Below are positions 10,676 through 19,428 of a DNA stretch of 64,000 nucleotides, one piece after another. Each line of letters opens with the position of its first letter. Positions within the stretch are counted from its first letter, which is position 1. A model generated the notes under the pieces. That model had not been told where the DNA came from. It made no database searches and saw only the letters and a list, made by a program, of their open reading frames with translations. Source of the DNA: Burkholderiales bacterium (GTDB taxonomy: Bacteria > Pseudomonadota > Gammaproteobacteria > Burkholderiales > Nitrosomonadaceae). The position numbers and the translations under genes were made by a program. Where the stretch lies: NCBI GenBank assembly GCA_024235735.1, contig JACKLU010000005.1:116154-180153 (forward strand), in the 5' to 3' direction.

Positions 10676-11539
10676 CTAACCCTTGTCAATTGATCTGGGC
10701 GCACAAAAATCATAGCGCCAGGGGATGATATTCAGGTAACTGAGCACCGGACAGATATGGCAGGCATAAGAGATATAGGGGTCGCGTGTGTGATTGCCCC
10801 ATAACAGGCCCACAGCGCGCTGGTACTGGTCAACGAGCAACGCGCCGGAGTCGCCCTTGCGCGAAAATGGCCGCAACACGCCGTGTTTATCGGGCAGCGC
10901 GCGAATGACCAGCGTGTTGCGGCACAGTTCGCCCGTCACGGTTTCAACCGTAGCTTCGCTGTCAATGATTTTTCCCCATCTCGGATCGGCATGTCCCAGT
11001 AATCGCACTTTCAGCTCCCGGCCATTTGCAGTATCAAGCGGATGCACTCTGGTTACCTGGGTAAAGAGCTGTGTTCGACCGGTGATTCGCATCGGGTTAC
11101 TGGCCTGTTTAAGCAGTAGAGTGGCGGTTGCGCAATCGATGTAATAGGATTTCCGGGATTCTCCGGGATAGGCATAGGAGAAATGCCCGCACAGACCCTC
11201 ATGATCAATTCGTGCAATGGCATTTAAGTCCGATGCGCTGAAATTGACTTGTGCGCCTTGTTCCGAATAACCGGGCTGGAAAACAAGATCACCGCGCTCA
11301 GCGTCGTGAGCCAGCAGTACATGCCGGTTAGACACCAGCACTAGCGTTCGCCAGTCCGGTGCGTCTCGTTTGGCGGCAAGAAAACCCAACGTGCCCAGAC
11401 CGGCGCTGGCGCGGCCGCTAAGATGCATTCCTTTTAAATTGCTGATGGCTGAGCCTGCGCTGGGCAAGGATTTATTGCTGTAATTTCGGGCAACGATGTC
11501 CGGAGGACTGGACCATTGGTACGAGACATTTGCAGCCAT
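10676..11539 (-). CDS. Second trypsin-like serine protease
   Basis: 287 residues from the ATG at 11539. The sequence AGGTGG lies five bases upstream, so the GTG at 11548, which falls within that Shine-Dalgarno, is not the start. Triad residues are His73 (LVSNRHVLL), Asp135 (YYIDCATATL) and Ser231 (RKGDSGALLVD). It shares layout and several motifs with the following protease (GSGTLG/GLGTLGF before the His, Y-C-HICP-YL near the end) but lacks its N- and C-terminal extensions. The two are therefore divergent paralogues. No signal peptide is visible. As first gene of the operon it follows a 448-bp region that should hold the promoter. Confidence 0.87.
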   Translation of the reverse strand: MAANVSYQWSSPPDIVARNYSNKSLPSAGSAISNLKGMHLSGRASAGLGTLGFLAAKRDAPDWRTLVLVSNRHVLLAHDAERGDLVFQPGYSEQGAQVNFSASDLNAIARIDHEGLCGHFSYAYPGESRKSYYIDCATATLLLKQASNPMRITGRTQLFTQVTRVHPLDTANGRELKVRLLGHADPRWGKIIDSEATVETVTGELCRNTLVIRALPDKHGVLRPFSRKGDSGALLVDQYQRAVGLLWGNHTRDPYISYACHICPVLSYLNIIPWRYDFCAPRSIDKG

Positions 11540-11987
11540 AGTAACCACCTGTTAATAAAATCGGCTGATCGGGGGGGCCGTGCAGTCTGGTTCAGATTTA
11601 ATTCAACGTACTAATCCATTGCAGCGAGGTAATGGACTTGATCTGTTGCAGTGATACCTGTAATTTGCTAACAACTGAGCAAATTTTTTATTACATTATT
11701 ATTTGACTGAAGTATGCCGATCCAACTAATTGCCGGGAACCGGTTTTTGTCTCGATTGAGGGTTGTTTGTTGGTGGGTTGTCGAGTGACCAATGTCAGGA
11801 AAACCCTTTGTTATTGTTTGATTTTTCTGATAAACAGAAAAGCAATAACCCTGATATTAGTGTGAATATATTCAGAAATAAAAAGACTGTCAAGTTGTAC
11901 AGTATATTGTCGGAGGACAATTTGTTTATTAATCAACCCTAATTAAAACATTAGGCGGCTTTCAAGGATCCGAACAAGCAAACTTTC
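11540..11987. other. 448-bp non-coding region between two minus-strand operons
   Basis: No convincing coding frame. It should contain the promoter of the protease operon (leftward) and the end of the lipid cluster. Inverted repeats are visible at 11662-11685 (AATTTGCT and AGCAAATT, followed by a T run on the plus strand), at 11811-11847 (an imperfect hairpin around TTTTCTG/CAGAAAA) and at 11886-11903 (listed separately as a possible terminator). I could not settle on a promoter. Confidence 0.5.
11877..11903 (-). terminator. Possible intrinsic terminator of the lipid cluster
   Basis: Read on the minus strand, ACTGT, an eight-base loop and ACAGT are followed by CTTTTTATTT. The stem is only five pairs, so this is weak, but it lies 85 bp after the last gene of the cluster and has the expected U-rich tail. 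Confidence 0.4.
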
Positions 11988-13442
11988 CTAGAAGCCGTAT
12001 CGGAGTGATAAATAGATATTACTATTGTTCTGAAATTGGCCAAATAAAGTGGAATCTCTTCTTCCGCCAAATAAATTCCCTCCCAATTCGGTTATCCAAT
12101 GATCATTAATTTTATAGTTAACCTTGGGTCTAAGATAAAAGTCCATATCCGAAGGTGAGAAATAACTAAATATAGACCAGGTAATATTTTGATTATGCGT
12201 CAGGAATGTCAGTCGTGTAGTCCACAGATGACGATTCTGATCGCGTTGTGGAAAATTATCTGGCAATGTATACAGATAGTTCGAATAATCTAACAGATGC
12301 TCCAGATAGTACTGGACGCCTAAGGATAGGTTTTTTGCAATTTCTTGTTCATAACCAAGCAGAGCGCGGAACTCGCTGTTGTTGATCAAAGGATTGCTGC
12401 CCTTATGATCATCGCGCGAATCATAATGGCCGATCTCGACATTTCCGATACCTCGACCGACCGGACCGCGAATGCTTGCACCTGTAACATGCAGCCTGGG
12501 AAAAAGCGCCAGGCCATTACTCGGATTTATTCCTCCGGGACTCTTCCAATACCCCGCATAAAAATACAAAGCAGTTTCATAAGAACCCAGTTTACGATGC
12601 AATCTCAGTGCCAGCTCTCCATTATCAGGCTTGCTGGACTGGAGGACAGCATTTCTACCTACACCAACACCTGACATGGGCGAAAAAAATGAAACACGAC
12701 TTCCGTCAATAAATCGATCAGAATCAAATTGCGGACTATAGACAATATCAAGATGCGCCCACTGGCTAAATAGTGAGAATTTAATGGCATCTGACGGGGC
12801 TTTGATATAAGCTTCATCCCGACCGATAAAGAATGCATTAAAGTCCTTTGGAAACAGGTCATTGATGAAGATCAAGTCACCTGTGCCCCAGGTTAGAATC
12901 TGCCTGCCAAGCTTGATATCGGTAAAGTGCATTGGAGAAAACGAGAAATTGGCTTCCCGCAAATCAATAAAACCACGGCCTGAATTTAAATGAACCGGCA
13001 AGTTTTCTTCGATCTGGTCATAGATCAGATCAGTTATCAGGTTTAATGTGCTATTTTGAATTATTTTATGTAGCCGTAATTGCAAACGCGTTTCCGCTAT
13101 GATGTGCTGTTTTTCGTTCGGATCATCAACAACGCGCAGTCCCCCGCGCGCTTCCCAGAAACCTGATAAATGAAACGGCAATTCTTTTTGTATGAGTCGA
13201 GGAATGTGCTTGTCTATTCGCTTGGGGTCATTGCTGGATTCAGCTTGTTCGTTAGAATCCAATAGGCCAAATGGCAATACAGGTTCATTAACAGACTGTT
13301 CTTCTTGAACATTTATACCCAGGCCGGCGGGTAGTAGCGGTTCATTGTTATCGCTTAATCCCGCTGGTAATTTCGGCTCCTGAGCTGATGCTGGTAAAAT
13401 GAATAAGCAGCATGATAATCCTAAGACCCAAAATAATTTCAT
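11988..13442 (-). CDS. Outer-membrane beta-barrel protein, export partner
   Basis: 484 residues with a clear signal peptide (VLGLSCCLFILPASAQ, cleavage after Ala20). A short Pro/Leu/Gly repeat region follows (LPAGL about residues 25-29 and again near 37-41, LPFGL near 57). The rest alternates polar and hydrophobic residues, as in a transmembrane barrel, and ends in Tyr-Gly-Phe, the usual C-terminal aromatic signal for barrel insertion. It resembles DUF1302-like or alginate-export-type barrels found next to RND exporters. The ATG at 13442 overlaps the preceding stop (TGATG), so it is coupled to the LolA-like gene. I infer that it receives or displays the lipid product at the outer membrane. 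Confidence 0.8.
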   Translation of the reverse strand: MKLFWVLGLSCCLFILPASAQEPKLPAGLSDNNEPLLPAGLGINVQEEQSVNEPVLPFGLLDSNEQAESSNDPKRIDKHIPRLIQKELPFHLSGFWEARGGLRVVDDPNEKQHIIAETRLQLRLHKIIQNSTLNLITDLIYDQIEENLPVHLNSGRGFIDLREANFSFSPMHFTDIKLGRQILTWGTGDLIFINDLFPKDFNAFFIGRDEAYIKAPSDAIKFSLFSQWAHLDIVYSPQFDSDRFIDGSRVSFFSPMSGVGVGRNAVLQSSKPDNGELALRLHRKLGSYETALYFYAGYWKSPGGINPSNGLALFPRLHVTGASIRGPVGRGIGNVEIGHYDSRDDHKGSNPLINNSEFRALLGYEQEIAKNLSLGVQYYLEHLLDYSNYLYTLPDNFPQRDQNRHLWTTRLTFLTHNQNITWSIFSYFSPSDMDFYLRPKVNYKINDHWITELGGNLFGGRRDSTLFGQFQNNSNIYLSLRYGF

Positions 13443-14266
13443 CAGTACAGGAATTGTTGAGGGGGATTACGTAAATATCGCTCCGAAAAAACTTCATCTG
13501 TTAGTTCAATATCGTATTGAACATTGGTGTATTTCATGAGTGTTGAGCTGCCAGTTCTTAAATTTTCCATGCTGGCTTCAGTGATGGTTGGATAACCTTG
13601 TATGGTATCCACCTTGAGTGTTTTTCCCCGACGATACAATTCGTCCTTTTGATCGTAATATTCCACTTGCACGGGGATAAACGTTTCTTTATGGATGTAC
13701 ATCTTGTAGTATTTGAACTCTACCGCCGCAGGATTATTGGGTGTATTTCTGATCACATAATAATTGTTTGTTATTTCAATTAATTCATGGTGATCGTCAT
13801 TGATATTTCGTCCTGATATGTCCTCATAGAAAAAATCCGAACCCACAAAACTCGTGCGCTTATCGCTGGCAGCAATACGTCTCACCAGATCTAATGAAGG
13901 TACATATAACCAGCGCTCATCATTGGAAGCGACATTTTTCCATACCAGAAACCCCATTTTGTTAACATCAGTGGGATGCGTGAAATAAACGTATAGCTTT
14001 TGCTCACTGAGGTAAGCGTTATTTTCCAGCTCATCCGTATCAGCAATATCCCTCCTGAGCACTATCATCTGACGGTGGCGCTTTCGGCCTTTATCATCAG
14101 TAATGATCATATCCGCCTGAGCTCGTCCATCCTGACCTGCATAATAAGAGATCTGGTTAGAGCGATGTACGATCTCATTTGCTGATAATGATTTTGCAAG
14201 AGTTTGCCCCTCAGCAAGTATTAAACAAGCCGCAACCCCTATTAATTGGAATAAATATTTACGCAT
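13442..14266 (-). CDS. Outer-membrane lipoprotein-sorting (LolA-like) periplasmic protein
   Basis: 274 residues from the ATG at 14266, which has AGGAG upstream; the ATG at 14293 has none. A signal peptide is present (FQLIGVAACLILAEGQTLA). The mature part has the pattern of the 'outer membrane lipoprotein-sorting protein' family encoded beside MMPL/RND exporters: an amphipathic beta sheet with RHRQMIVLRRD, FLVWKNVASNDERWLYVP and SDFFYEDISGR. Such proteins have a LolA/LolB-like half-barrel that carries lipid across the periplasm. It sits between the RND exporter and the barrel, which fits a shuttle role. Cargo unknown. Confidence 0.83.
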   Translation of the reverse strand: MRKYLFQLIGVAACLILAEGQTLAKSLSANEIVHRSNQISYYAGQDGRAQADMIITDDKGRKRHRQMIVLRRDIADTDELENNAYLSEQKLYVYFTHPTDVNKMGFLVWKNVASNDERWLYVPSLDLVRRIAASDKRTSFVGSDFFYEDISGRNINDDHHELIEITNNYYVIRNTPNNPAAVEFKYYKMYIHKETFIPVQVEYYDQKDELYRRGKTLKVDTIQGYPTITEASMENLRTGSSTLMKYTNVQYDIELTDEVFSERYLRNPPQQFLY

Positions 14267-14317
14267 TGATTTTCTCCTGACTCTTGAATTCATAAGAGAA
14301 TAAAAAATTCCGGTGTT

Positions 14318-16699
14318 TCAGTTTCTGCTAATGGATTTGTCTTCTATTTCTACTTTCGTAAGGCCGGGTTTCGATGATGGAAGGAGTGGCGGTGAAGGTT
14401 GTTTCAGTTTATTGTGGAATGCCATTAGGATGGCGGGTAATAAAAGAATGTCCGCGAACATGGCAAGTAAAACAGCACCAGTTGTAAATAGACCAAAATT
14501 AACAGTTGGTACGAATTGTGACAGCATCATGATGGAAAACCCTGCCGCTATTACTATCGAGGTAATGAAGATGGCTAACCCTGTTACCCTGATGGTTGCC
14601 TCCAGGGATTTATGCACACCTATTCCCTCGCACCGCTCATTGATGTAATGCCACATAAAATGGATGGTATCGTCTATGGCAAGACCTAATGCAATGCCGC
14701 CAATAAGAATAGTACCCATGTTCAATTTAATCCCAAGCCAAGACATGAGACCTATAATGGAGAGAATGGGAAGCAGGCTGACTGCAAGACCGATCATTGA
14801 GAGTGGAATGGAACGCGTGATGAGAAGTAACGTTATCCCTATTCCCAAAGTCACCAACAAGATGCTGTTAATCTGTGAGCCAATAAGGTGCTGATCCATG
14901 GTAGCCCATAAAACCGGCACACCAGTTACTTCGGCCAGTACTCCATCAGGTAAGTGCGTGGAAATCAGGTTTTCGATAATCGAAACGAGTTTTATCAACT
15001 CGTTGTTGGTTAGATAGTTCGTAAAAATAAATAGCTGCGCTGTTTTGTTATCGTGCAGCAAAAGATCTCTTAAGTCATCGTTATTGCTCAATTCTCCAAC
15101 GAACAATATTTGAGCGAATGTTTCTCGGTTATATCCCTGGTAATCGTCACTTTTCCAGCTCGCATCCTTGGCCATCGCGCGGTCTATTTCCTTAAATGCA
15201 TCAATAGGTCCTACTGTTTTGATGACTTCAGGTAATAAATCGATCGCTTTCTGTAATTTATCCAGAGCCAAGAATGTATCAGGATCTTCCAGGCCATTCT
15301 GCAAATCCAGATAAATGCGGAAATTACTGGTTGAGAAACCTGACTCTTCCGCTTTGGCGTAAGCATTCCGAATTTCAGTATGTTCTTTGAACATGCTTAA
15401 ATAACTTGTATCAGCCTTTAAGGCGTGGAACCCAGATATTGAGCTGATAGCCAGCAGACCGAATAGGATGATAATCAGTTTGCTATTGATTGCGATTGTG
15501 GTTGTAGTTTTAGCAAGGACGTTATGTGCAAAAGTTTTGAGGGAATAGGATTTGGCAGTGACTGGATCAGCATTGTCGCGCCATAGATAAGCCAGTAGCA
15601 GTGGCGCAACAAAAATAGTCAACAGGAAACCAAGAAAAATGCCCAGTGCTCCAAATATACCAAGCTGACTCACAGGGACTATACCGGCAAATGTCAATGA
15701 AATAAAACCTATACTGGTTGTAACTGCGGACCCAAGGCAGGGAATCCATAATTTTTTGCTGACCTGTGCGGCAATCTGCATTAATGAATTTTGCGGTTTA
15801 TTCACTCGCAGCTGATGGAAATGAGTAATGATATGAACGACATTGGCCATGGATAACGATGTCAGTATGGCAGGCAGCATGATCGTAACCATGTTCAAGG
15901 CATGGCCGGAATACACCATGCTGGAAACGATGGTAGCGACTACAGCAGAAATAATGCTGAGCGATACCAGTAAGTCGCGCCAGTTACCAAATACCCACCA
16001 TCCAAAAAAGATGCAAATTCCGAACACCAGTGGATAGAACGTATACACATCCTTCAGTGAAAAAGTGTTTAATGCAACGTTCAATGCTGTTGTGCCAACG
16101 ATCCAGAAATTCTCGACAAGTCTCGCTTCATTGATTATTCCTCTGATTTCGTTGACCAGCTGCACGCGGGCAGGGCCTCCTTCATTGAAGGCATTTTCAT
16201 CCTGAATCAGGATGACAGTTCTTTTGTCTTGATCTTCCCTGAAAAGAGAATTGATGAACACAGGATTATTTAATAATTTCTGCCGAAATTCGGCTGAATG
16301 ACTTCCACTATTAGAAAGGTTATTGCTGTATAAAACACGGTACTCCAGTTCATCACTGTCGCTATATGTGCCCCGAGCGTTTGCAATGGATATAATTTTT
16401 CTGACATGATCAAGATCGGCGATCCGGTTGCTCAGAGTTTTTAATTCATCCAGGAAATGACTATCGTAAATTTGAGTACGGGTTTCTAGCACGACAGCAA
16501 GCCAATCCCACTCACCCATTTCCTCCAGTGTTTTTTTATGTATGACTAACTGCGGATCGTTTTCATAGAACCAGATTTCCATGCTGTTATTGAGTTCCCA
16601 TTTGACTAAGCCAAAGCTAGCCAGCAGCAGATATGCATAGAAAAGAATGAAAACGTATTTGAGTAAATTTTGCCTGGGAAATGGAGACATAGTGTGCAT
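14318..16699 (-). CDS. RND-superfamily (MMPL-type) exporter
   Basis: 793 residues. One N-terminal membrane helix is followed by a large periplasmic loop (about residues 35-205), a bundle of five to six helices, a second periplasmic loop (about 425-600) and a second bundle. This two-fold repeat with about 12 helices is the RND/MMPL plan. Conserved-looking motifs include GIALGLAIDDTIHFMWHY in the second half (a GLxxDD-type proton-relay region) and LPAILTSLSMANVVHIITHF at the matching place in the first half. The family moves lipids and hydrophobic molecules using the proton gradient. With the LolA-like and barrel genes downstream it forms an envelope-spanning export set. The start could be 16699 or 16690; neither has a good ribosome-binding site. 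Confidence 0.85.
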   Translation of the reverse strand: MHTMSPFPRQNLLKYVFILFYAYLLLASFGLVKWELNNSMEIWFYENDPQLVIHKKTLEEMGEWDWLAVVLETRTQIYDSHFLDELKTLSNRIADLDHVRKIISIANARGTYSDSDELEYRVLYSNNLSNSGSHSAEFRQKLLNNPVFINSLFREDQDKRTVILIQDENAFNEGGPARVQLVNEIRGIINEARLVENFWIVGTTALNVALNTFSLKDVYTFYPLVFGICIFFGWWVFGNWRDLLVSLSIISAVVATIVSSMVYSGHALNMVTIMLPAILTSLSMANVVHIITHFHQLRVNKPQNSLMQIAAQVSKKLWIPCLGSAVTTSIGFISLTFAGIVPVSQLGIFGALGIFLGFLLTIFVAPLLLAYLWRDNADPVTAKSYSLKTFAHNVLAKTTTTIAINSKLIIILFGLLAISSISGFHALKADTSYLSMFKEHTEIRNAYAKAEESGFSTSNFRIYLDLQNGLEDPDTFLALDKLQKAIDLLPEVIKTVGPIDAFKEIDRAMAKDASWKSDDYQGYNRETFAQILFVGELSNNDDLRDLLLHDNKTAQLFIFTNYLTNNELIKLVSIIENLISTHLPDGVLAEVTGVPVLWATMDQHLIGSQINSILLVTLGIGITLLLITRSIPLSMIGLAVSLLPILSIIGLMSWLGIKLNMGTILIGGIALGLAIDDTIHFMWHYINERCEGIGVHKSLEATIRVTGLAIFITSIVIAAGFSIMMLSQFVPTVNFGLFTTGAVLLAMFADILLLPAILMAFHNKLKQPSPPLLPSSKPGLTKVEIEDKSISRN

Positions 16700-16731
16700 T
16701 CTTGGTTATGAAAATTGAATCTGATTTAACG

Positions 16732-17673
16732 TTAATCTATGTTTTGCAGGACAAACGATCTGATAATGTAGTTTTTATTACGTAATAATCTGTGCATGTA
16801 CGGTAGACGGTAAAAAGGAATGCGCGGATACAAATGGTGCTCAACATGATAATTAATATTGGCCCAGACCAGTCCGATAAACCTGTTTTTTACGGTTATG
16901 GTATTAAAACGCAAATCCTTTCTTCGCAGATCTGTGCGATCCATGTTGGCCATCGGATAGTGTTCATAACCCCTGGAAATGGGATTGATGACTGTGGCTA
17001 GCAAGAACATGGGCAATAAAATTCCATACAAAGCAATTGACGATAAGCCGTTCATCCATAGAAGATAAACGATTAATGCTAATGTTATACCGTTGAAGAT
17101 CAGTTCTTGCATAATGCGCTTTTTGATGGGGGCTGAAAGATTTCCGCTTAAGGAAAGCCAGATAAAACGGGGCATGAATAAGCATTCACGAATAAAAAGC
17201 CATTTTTTACCACTCGCATAAAACCATTCGTCCGGGTCGCGGTCTGGATCGCCAAGATGGGCATGATGCCTGCGATGTAATTCGGTAAACACAGTAAATG
17301 GCATAAAGATAAACCAGGCAAAGAATCTTCCCACCCACAGATTTGTATGTTCTGACCGGAAAGCTGCCTTATGTCCGCAATCATGCTGCAACACTGTAAA
17401 GGTATGTAGCTGACTTGCGATGAGAAGTGCCAGAATCAGCGACGCAAAAAAACTGTTTTGAGCAAAATAAAGCAGTGTTAACAAACCCGCCCAGATAGAG
17501 ACATGCATGCAGGACCATGTTAGAAATTTTTTTCCATCGGGCGTGGAAAGTGACTGAATCAGACGAATGTTTTTTTTGTCTAGTTGCAGGAATGTTCTAC
17601 CTGCTAGTTGTGCCGCTTCTGCTGCTGGCTGATTGGATTTAATCGGCGCAAGTGTCGTTAAGGAACTGTTCAT
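16732..17673 (-). CDS. Membrane fatty-acid desaturase
   Basis: 313 residues. The three histidine boxes of the integral-membrane diiron desaturases are all present: HDCGH (97-101), HRRHH (133-137) and HVEHH (276-280), with hydrophobic segments between them. The enzyme should insert a double bond into an acyl chain (or act on a related chain) using oxygen and an electron donor not encoded here. It is located 18 bp after the fatty-acid hydroxylase gene and 32 bp before the RND exporter gene, inside the lipid cluster, so its substrate is more likely the cluster's own lipid than bulk phospholipid. This is inferred from position. Confidence 0.88.
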   Translation of the reverse strand: MNSSLTTLAPIKSNQPAAEAAQLAGRTFLQLDKKNIRLIQSLSTPDGKKFLTWSCMHVSIWAGLLTLLYFAQNSFFASLILALLIASQLHTFTVLQHDCGHKAAFRSEHTNLWVGRFFAWFIFMPFTVFTELHRRHHAHLGDPDRDPDEWFYASGKKWLFIRECLFMPRFIWLSLSGNLSAPIKKRIMQELIFNGITLALIVYLLWMNGLSSIALYGILLPMFLLATVINPISRGYEHYPMANMDRTDLRRKDLRFNTITVKNRFIGLVWANINYHVEHHLYPRIPFYRLPYMHRLLRNKNYIIRSFVLQNID

Positions 17674-17691
17674 AAAGATTACCTCTGCTGA

Positions 17692-18417
17692 TTACTTTTC
17701 GCAGCTTTCTTTAAAATGCGAATTAAAACTTTCATTGCCGGAATGTTTGGCAAAATGTTTTCTGGCTTTCAGAATGAAAGGATGATCAGATGCTAAGCCC
17801 AGCCAAAACCGTGTTTCAGATCGCTCGACTTCATCTCTATGTTTCATCGTTCCAAATAGCTGATCTAGTGGAAGAGCGGGAATGCTGACCGAATACCAGT
17901 ATTTCTCATTGAGATAATGGTGCATCAGGTGGCGACGCCTGACTTCATTGCCGATTTTCGTTTTTGGAACATATGCGACATGACAAAATAAATGGGACCA
18001 TTCAAAAACAAGATAACCGGTGAATAATCCTGCTAAAGTTGCGATTACTGCGCGCAGTTCCGGTAATACTGCAATGAATAACATCATATTCACTGCAAGC
18101 ATGGGAAGAGTCAGCCACAATGGGATATACATCAGATCATGGCGCTTTGGCTGGTCATGATGGCCGAAATGAAGTCGATACATCCAGCGATAAAGGCTTT
18201 CAGAATTAGGAATTTTTGCATGTAAAATGTATACATGGGTAAAGTATTCCTGAGGTAAGAATATTAACCAGCCCGCAAGAAACCAGAGTAGATCAATCCA
18301 TTGAAAGCCTGTAAAGCCAAGGTACGACATACCAAGAACAGCAGGAATTAAAAAAACCCAATTGTCGGGATGTTTTAGAAATTCAAAATGAATATCGATA
18401 ATTCGCATGTTTTTCAT
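17692..18417 (-). CDS. Fatty-acid hydroxylase / sterol-desaturase superfamily protein
   Basis: 241 residues with four or five membrane helices and His clusters typical of the superfamily: EYFTHVYILH, LHFGHHDQPKRHD, HLFCHVAYVP and RRRHLMHH. These bind a diiron centre that hydroxylates or desaturates aliphatic chains. The start is ATG 18417 or ATG 18408; neither has a strong ribosome-binding site. It lies 60 bp downstream of the soluble diiron gene and 18 bp upstream of the desaturase gene. Three candidate iron oxygenases side by side point to a heavily modified alkyl chain. Confidence 0.85.
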   Translation of the reverse strand: MKNMRIIDIHFEFLKHPDNWVFLIPAVLGMSYLGFTGFQWIDLLWFLAGWLIFLPQEYFTHVYILHAKIPNSESLYRWMYRLHFGHHDQPKRHDLMYIPLWLTLPMLAVNMMLFIAVLPELRAVIATLAGLFTGYLVFEWSHLFCHVAYVPKTKIGNEVRRRHLMHHYLNEKYWYSVSIPALPLDQLFGTMKHRDEVERSETRFWLGLASDHPFILKARKHFAKHSGNESFNSHFKESCEK

Positions 18418-18477
18418 TTAATTTATCTCTGGCCGGAAATATTAGCTTCAAATATTCGATAGTATTTTTATATCGCC

Positions 18478-19428
18478 TCAATCAAGTGTTAAGCCGATAG
18501 TTTTCAGGCGCTTGTGGTACTCTGCCTGTACTTCCTCAAGCAGCAAACGAACTTGATCTTCTTCGGTAAGCTCAGCAATTCTTTTGTTGCCAAAAATTTT
18601 TATGTCACCCATGATGTCGATATAGCTGTTTGCGGCTTCCTGGTAGAGACCAATATAGTGATAGATAACCGATTCAAAAACATCGGTCATTAATCCGGAA
18701 AATTCCCGCGCCAGCCTGGAAACCTGGTTCCTGGTCTTGACCGATTTCCTGATCTGCTCTCTTATAAATGATTCCCCATAAGTGACATGATGCACTTCAT
18801 CAGCAAAAGCGCCCTGTATGATTTGGCTTAAACCTGGATCAAGACGTGACCAGTATTTAATTTCATATCGATATACCGGGTAGGCCATACCTTCCAGGAT
18901 GACGTTGTGGGCAAGAATTGCAGCGATATAATCTTTTTTGTCGACCTGTTCGCGAATCAGGTCAAAAAATGTACGCATTTCTTTGGTTTTTACTGCATTC
19001 ACCATATTTTTGCGCGCCTCGGGCGTCATACCCAGGTCTGCAAGTCGCCTACAGAAGACTTCAAAGTGACGCGCCTCATCAAATGCCTGTGTTGTCAAAA
19101 ATATCTGACTGCCTTCATCAGGCGCAAAACCAACCATGGCTGAAATACCTTCCACCGATAAATGTTCGGCATTCAGGAAGGTTGCAAGATCGAGTTTATA
19201 AATCTGGTTTAACAAAGGATCTTCCCAGATAGCCTGATTAGGCGGAGCAACATTGTTCTTACTGAAACCATATTCTGTACTCGATAATGTTTTCCAGGCG
19301 GTTCTTTCAAGCCAAGTTTGCACACCAAAAGTACCGTTATCCCAGTCTTCCGGCGAAAAGTGCGCCATTTCTCGATCTAATGTGTTTTTTTCTTGAGCTT
19401 TTGTTTCTTCAATTACTTGCTCATTCAT
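18478..19428 (-). CDS. Soluble diiron ferritin-like oxygenase
   Basis: 316 residues from the ATG at 19428, preceded by AAGGAG; a longer frame to 19488 lacks a comparable signal and invades the permease gene. A full set of carboxylate-bridged diiron ligands can be read: Glu88, Glu118 and His121 (DEARH), Glu179 (VILEG), and Glu211 and His214 (ADEVHH). This is the ferritin/R2-like fold used by N-oxygenases, aldehyde-deformylating oxygenases and related enzymes. The exact reaction cannot be read from the motifs. Next to a fatty-amine-type enzyme, amine oxidation or aldehyde chemistry are the leading guesses. The start overlaps the permease stop by four bases (ATGA). Confidence 0.82.
   Translation of the reverse strand: MNEQVIEETKAQEKNTLDREMAHFSPEDWDNGTFGVQTWLERTAWKTLSSTEYGFSKNNVAPPNQAIWEDPLLNQIYKLDLATFLNAEHLSVEGISAMVGFAPDEGSQIFLTTQAFDEARHFEVFCRRLADLGMTPEARKNMVNAVKTKEMRTFFDLIREQVDKKDYIAAILAHNVILEGMAYPVYRYEIKYWSRLDPGLSQIIQGAFADEVHHVTYGESFIREQIRKSVKTRNQVSRLAREFSGLMTDVFESVIYHYIGLYQEAANSYIDIMGDIKIFGNKRIAELTEEDQVRLLLEEVQAEYHKRLKTIGLTLD

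Noticed and set aside
11662..11692. Terminator-like hairpin with T run on the plus strand
   Set aside because: No plus-strand gene lies upstream; on the minus strand, where the genes are, it has no U tail.
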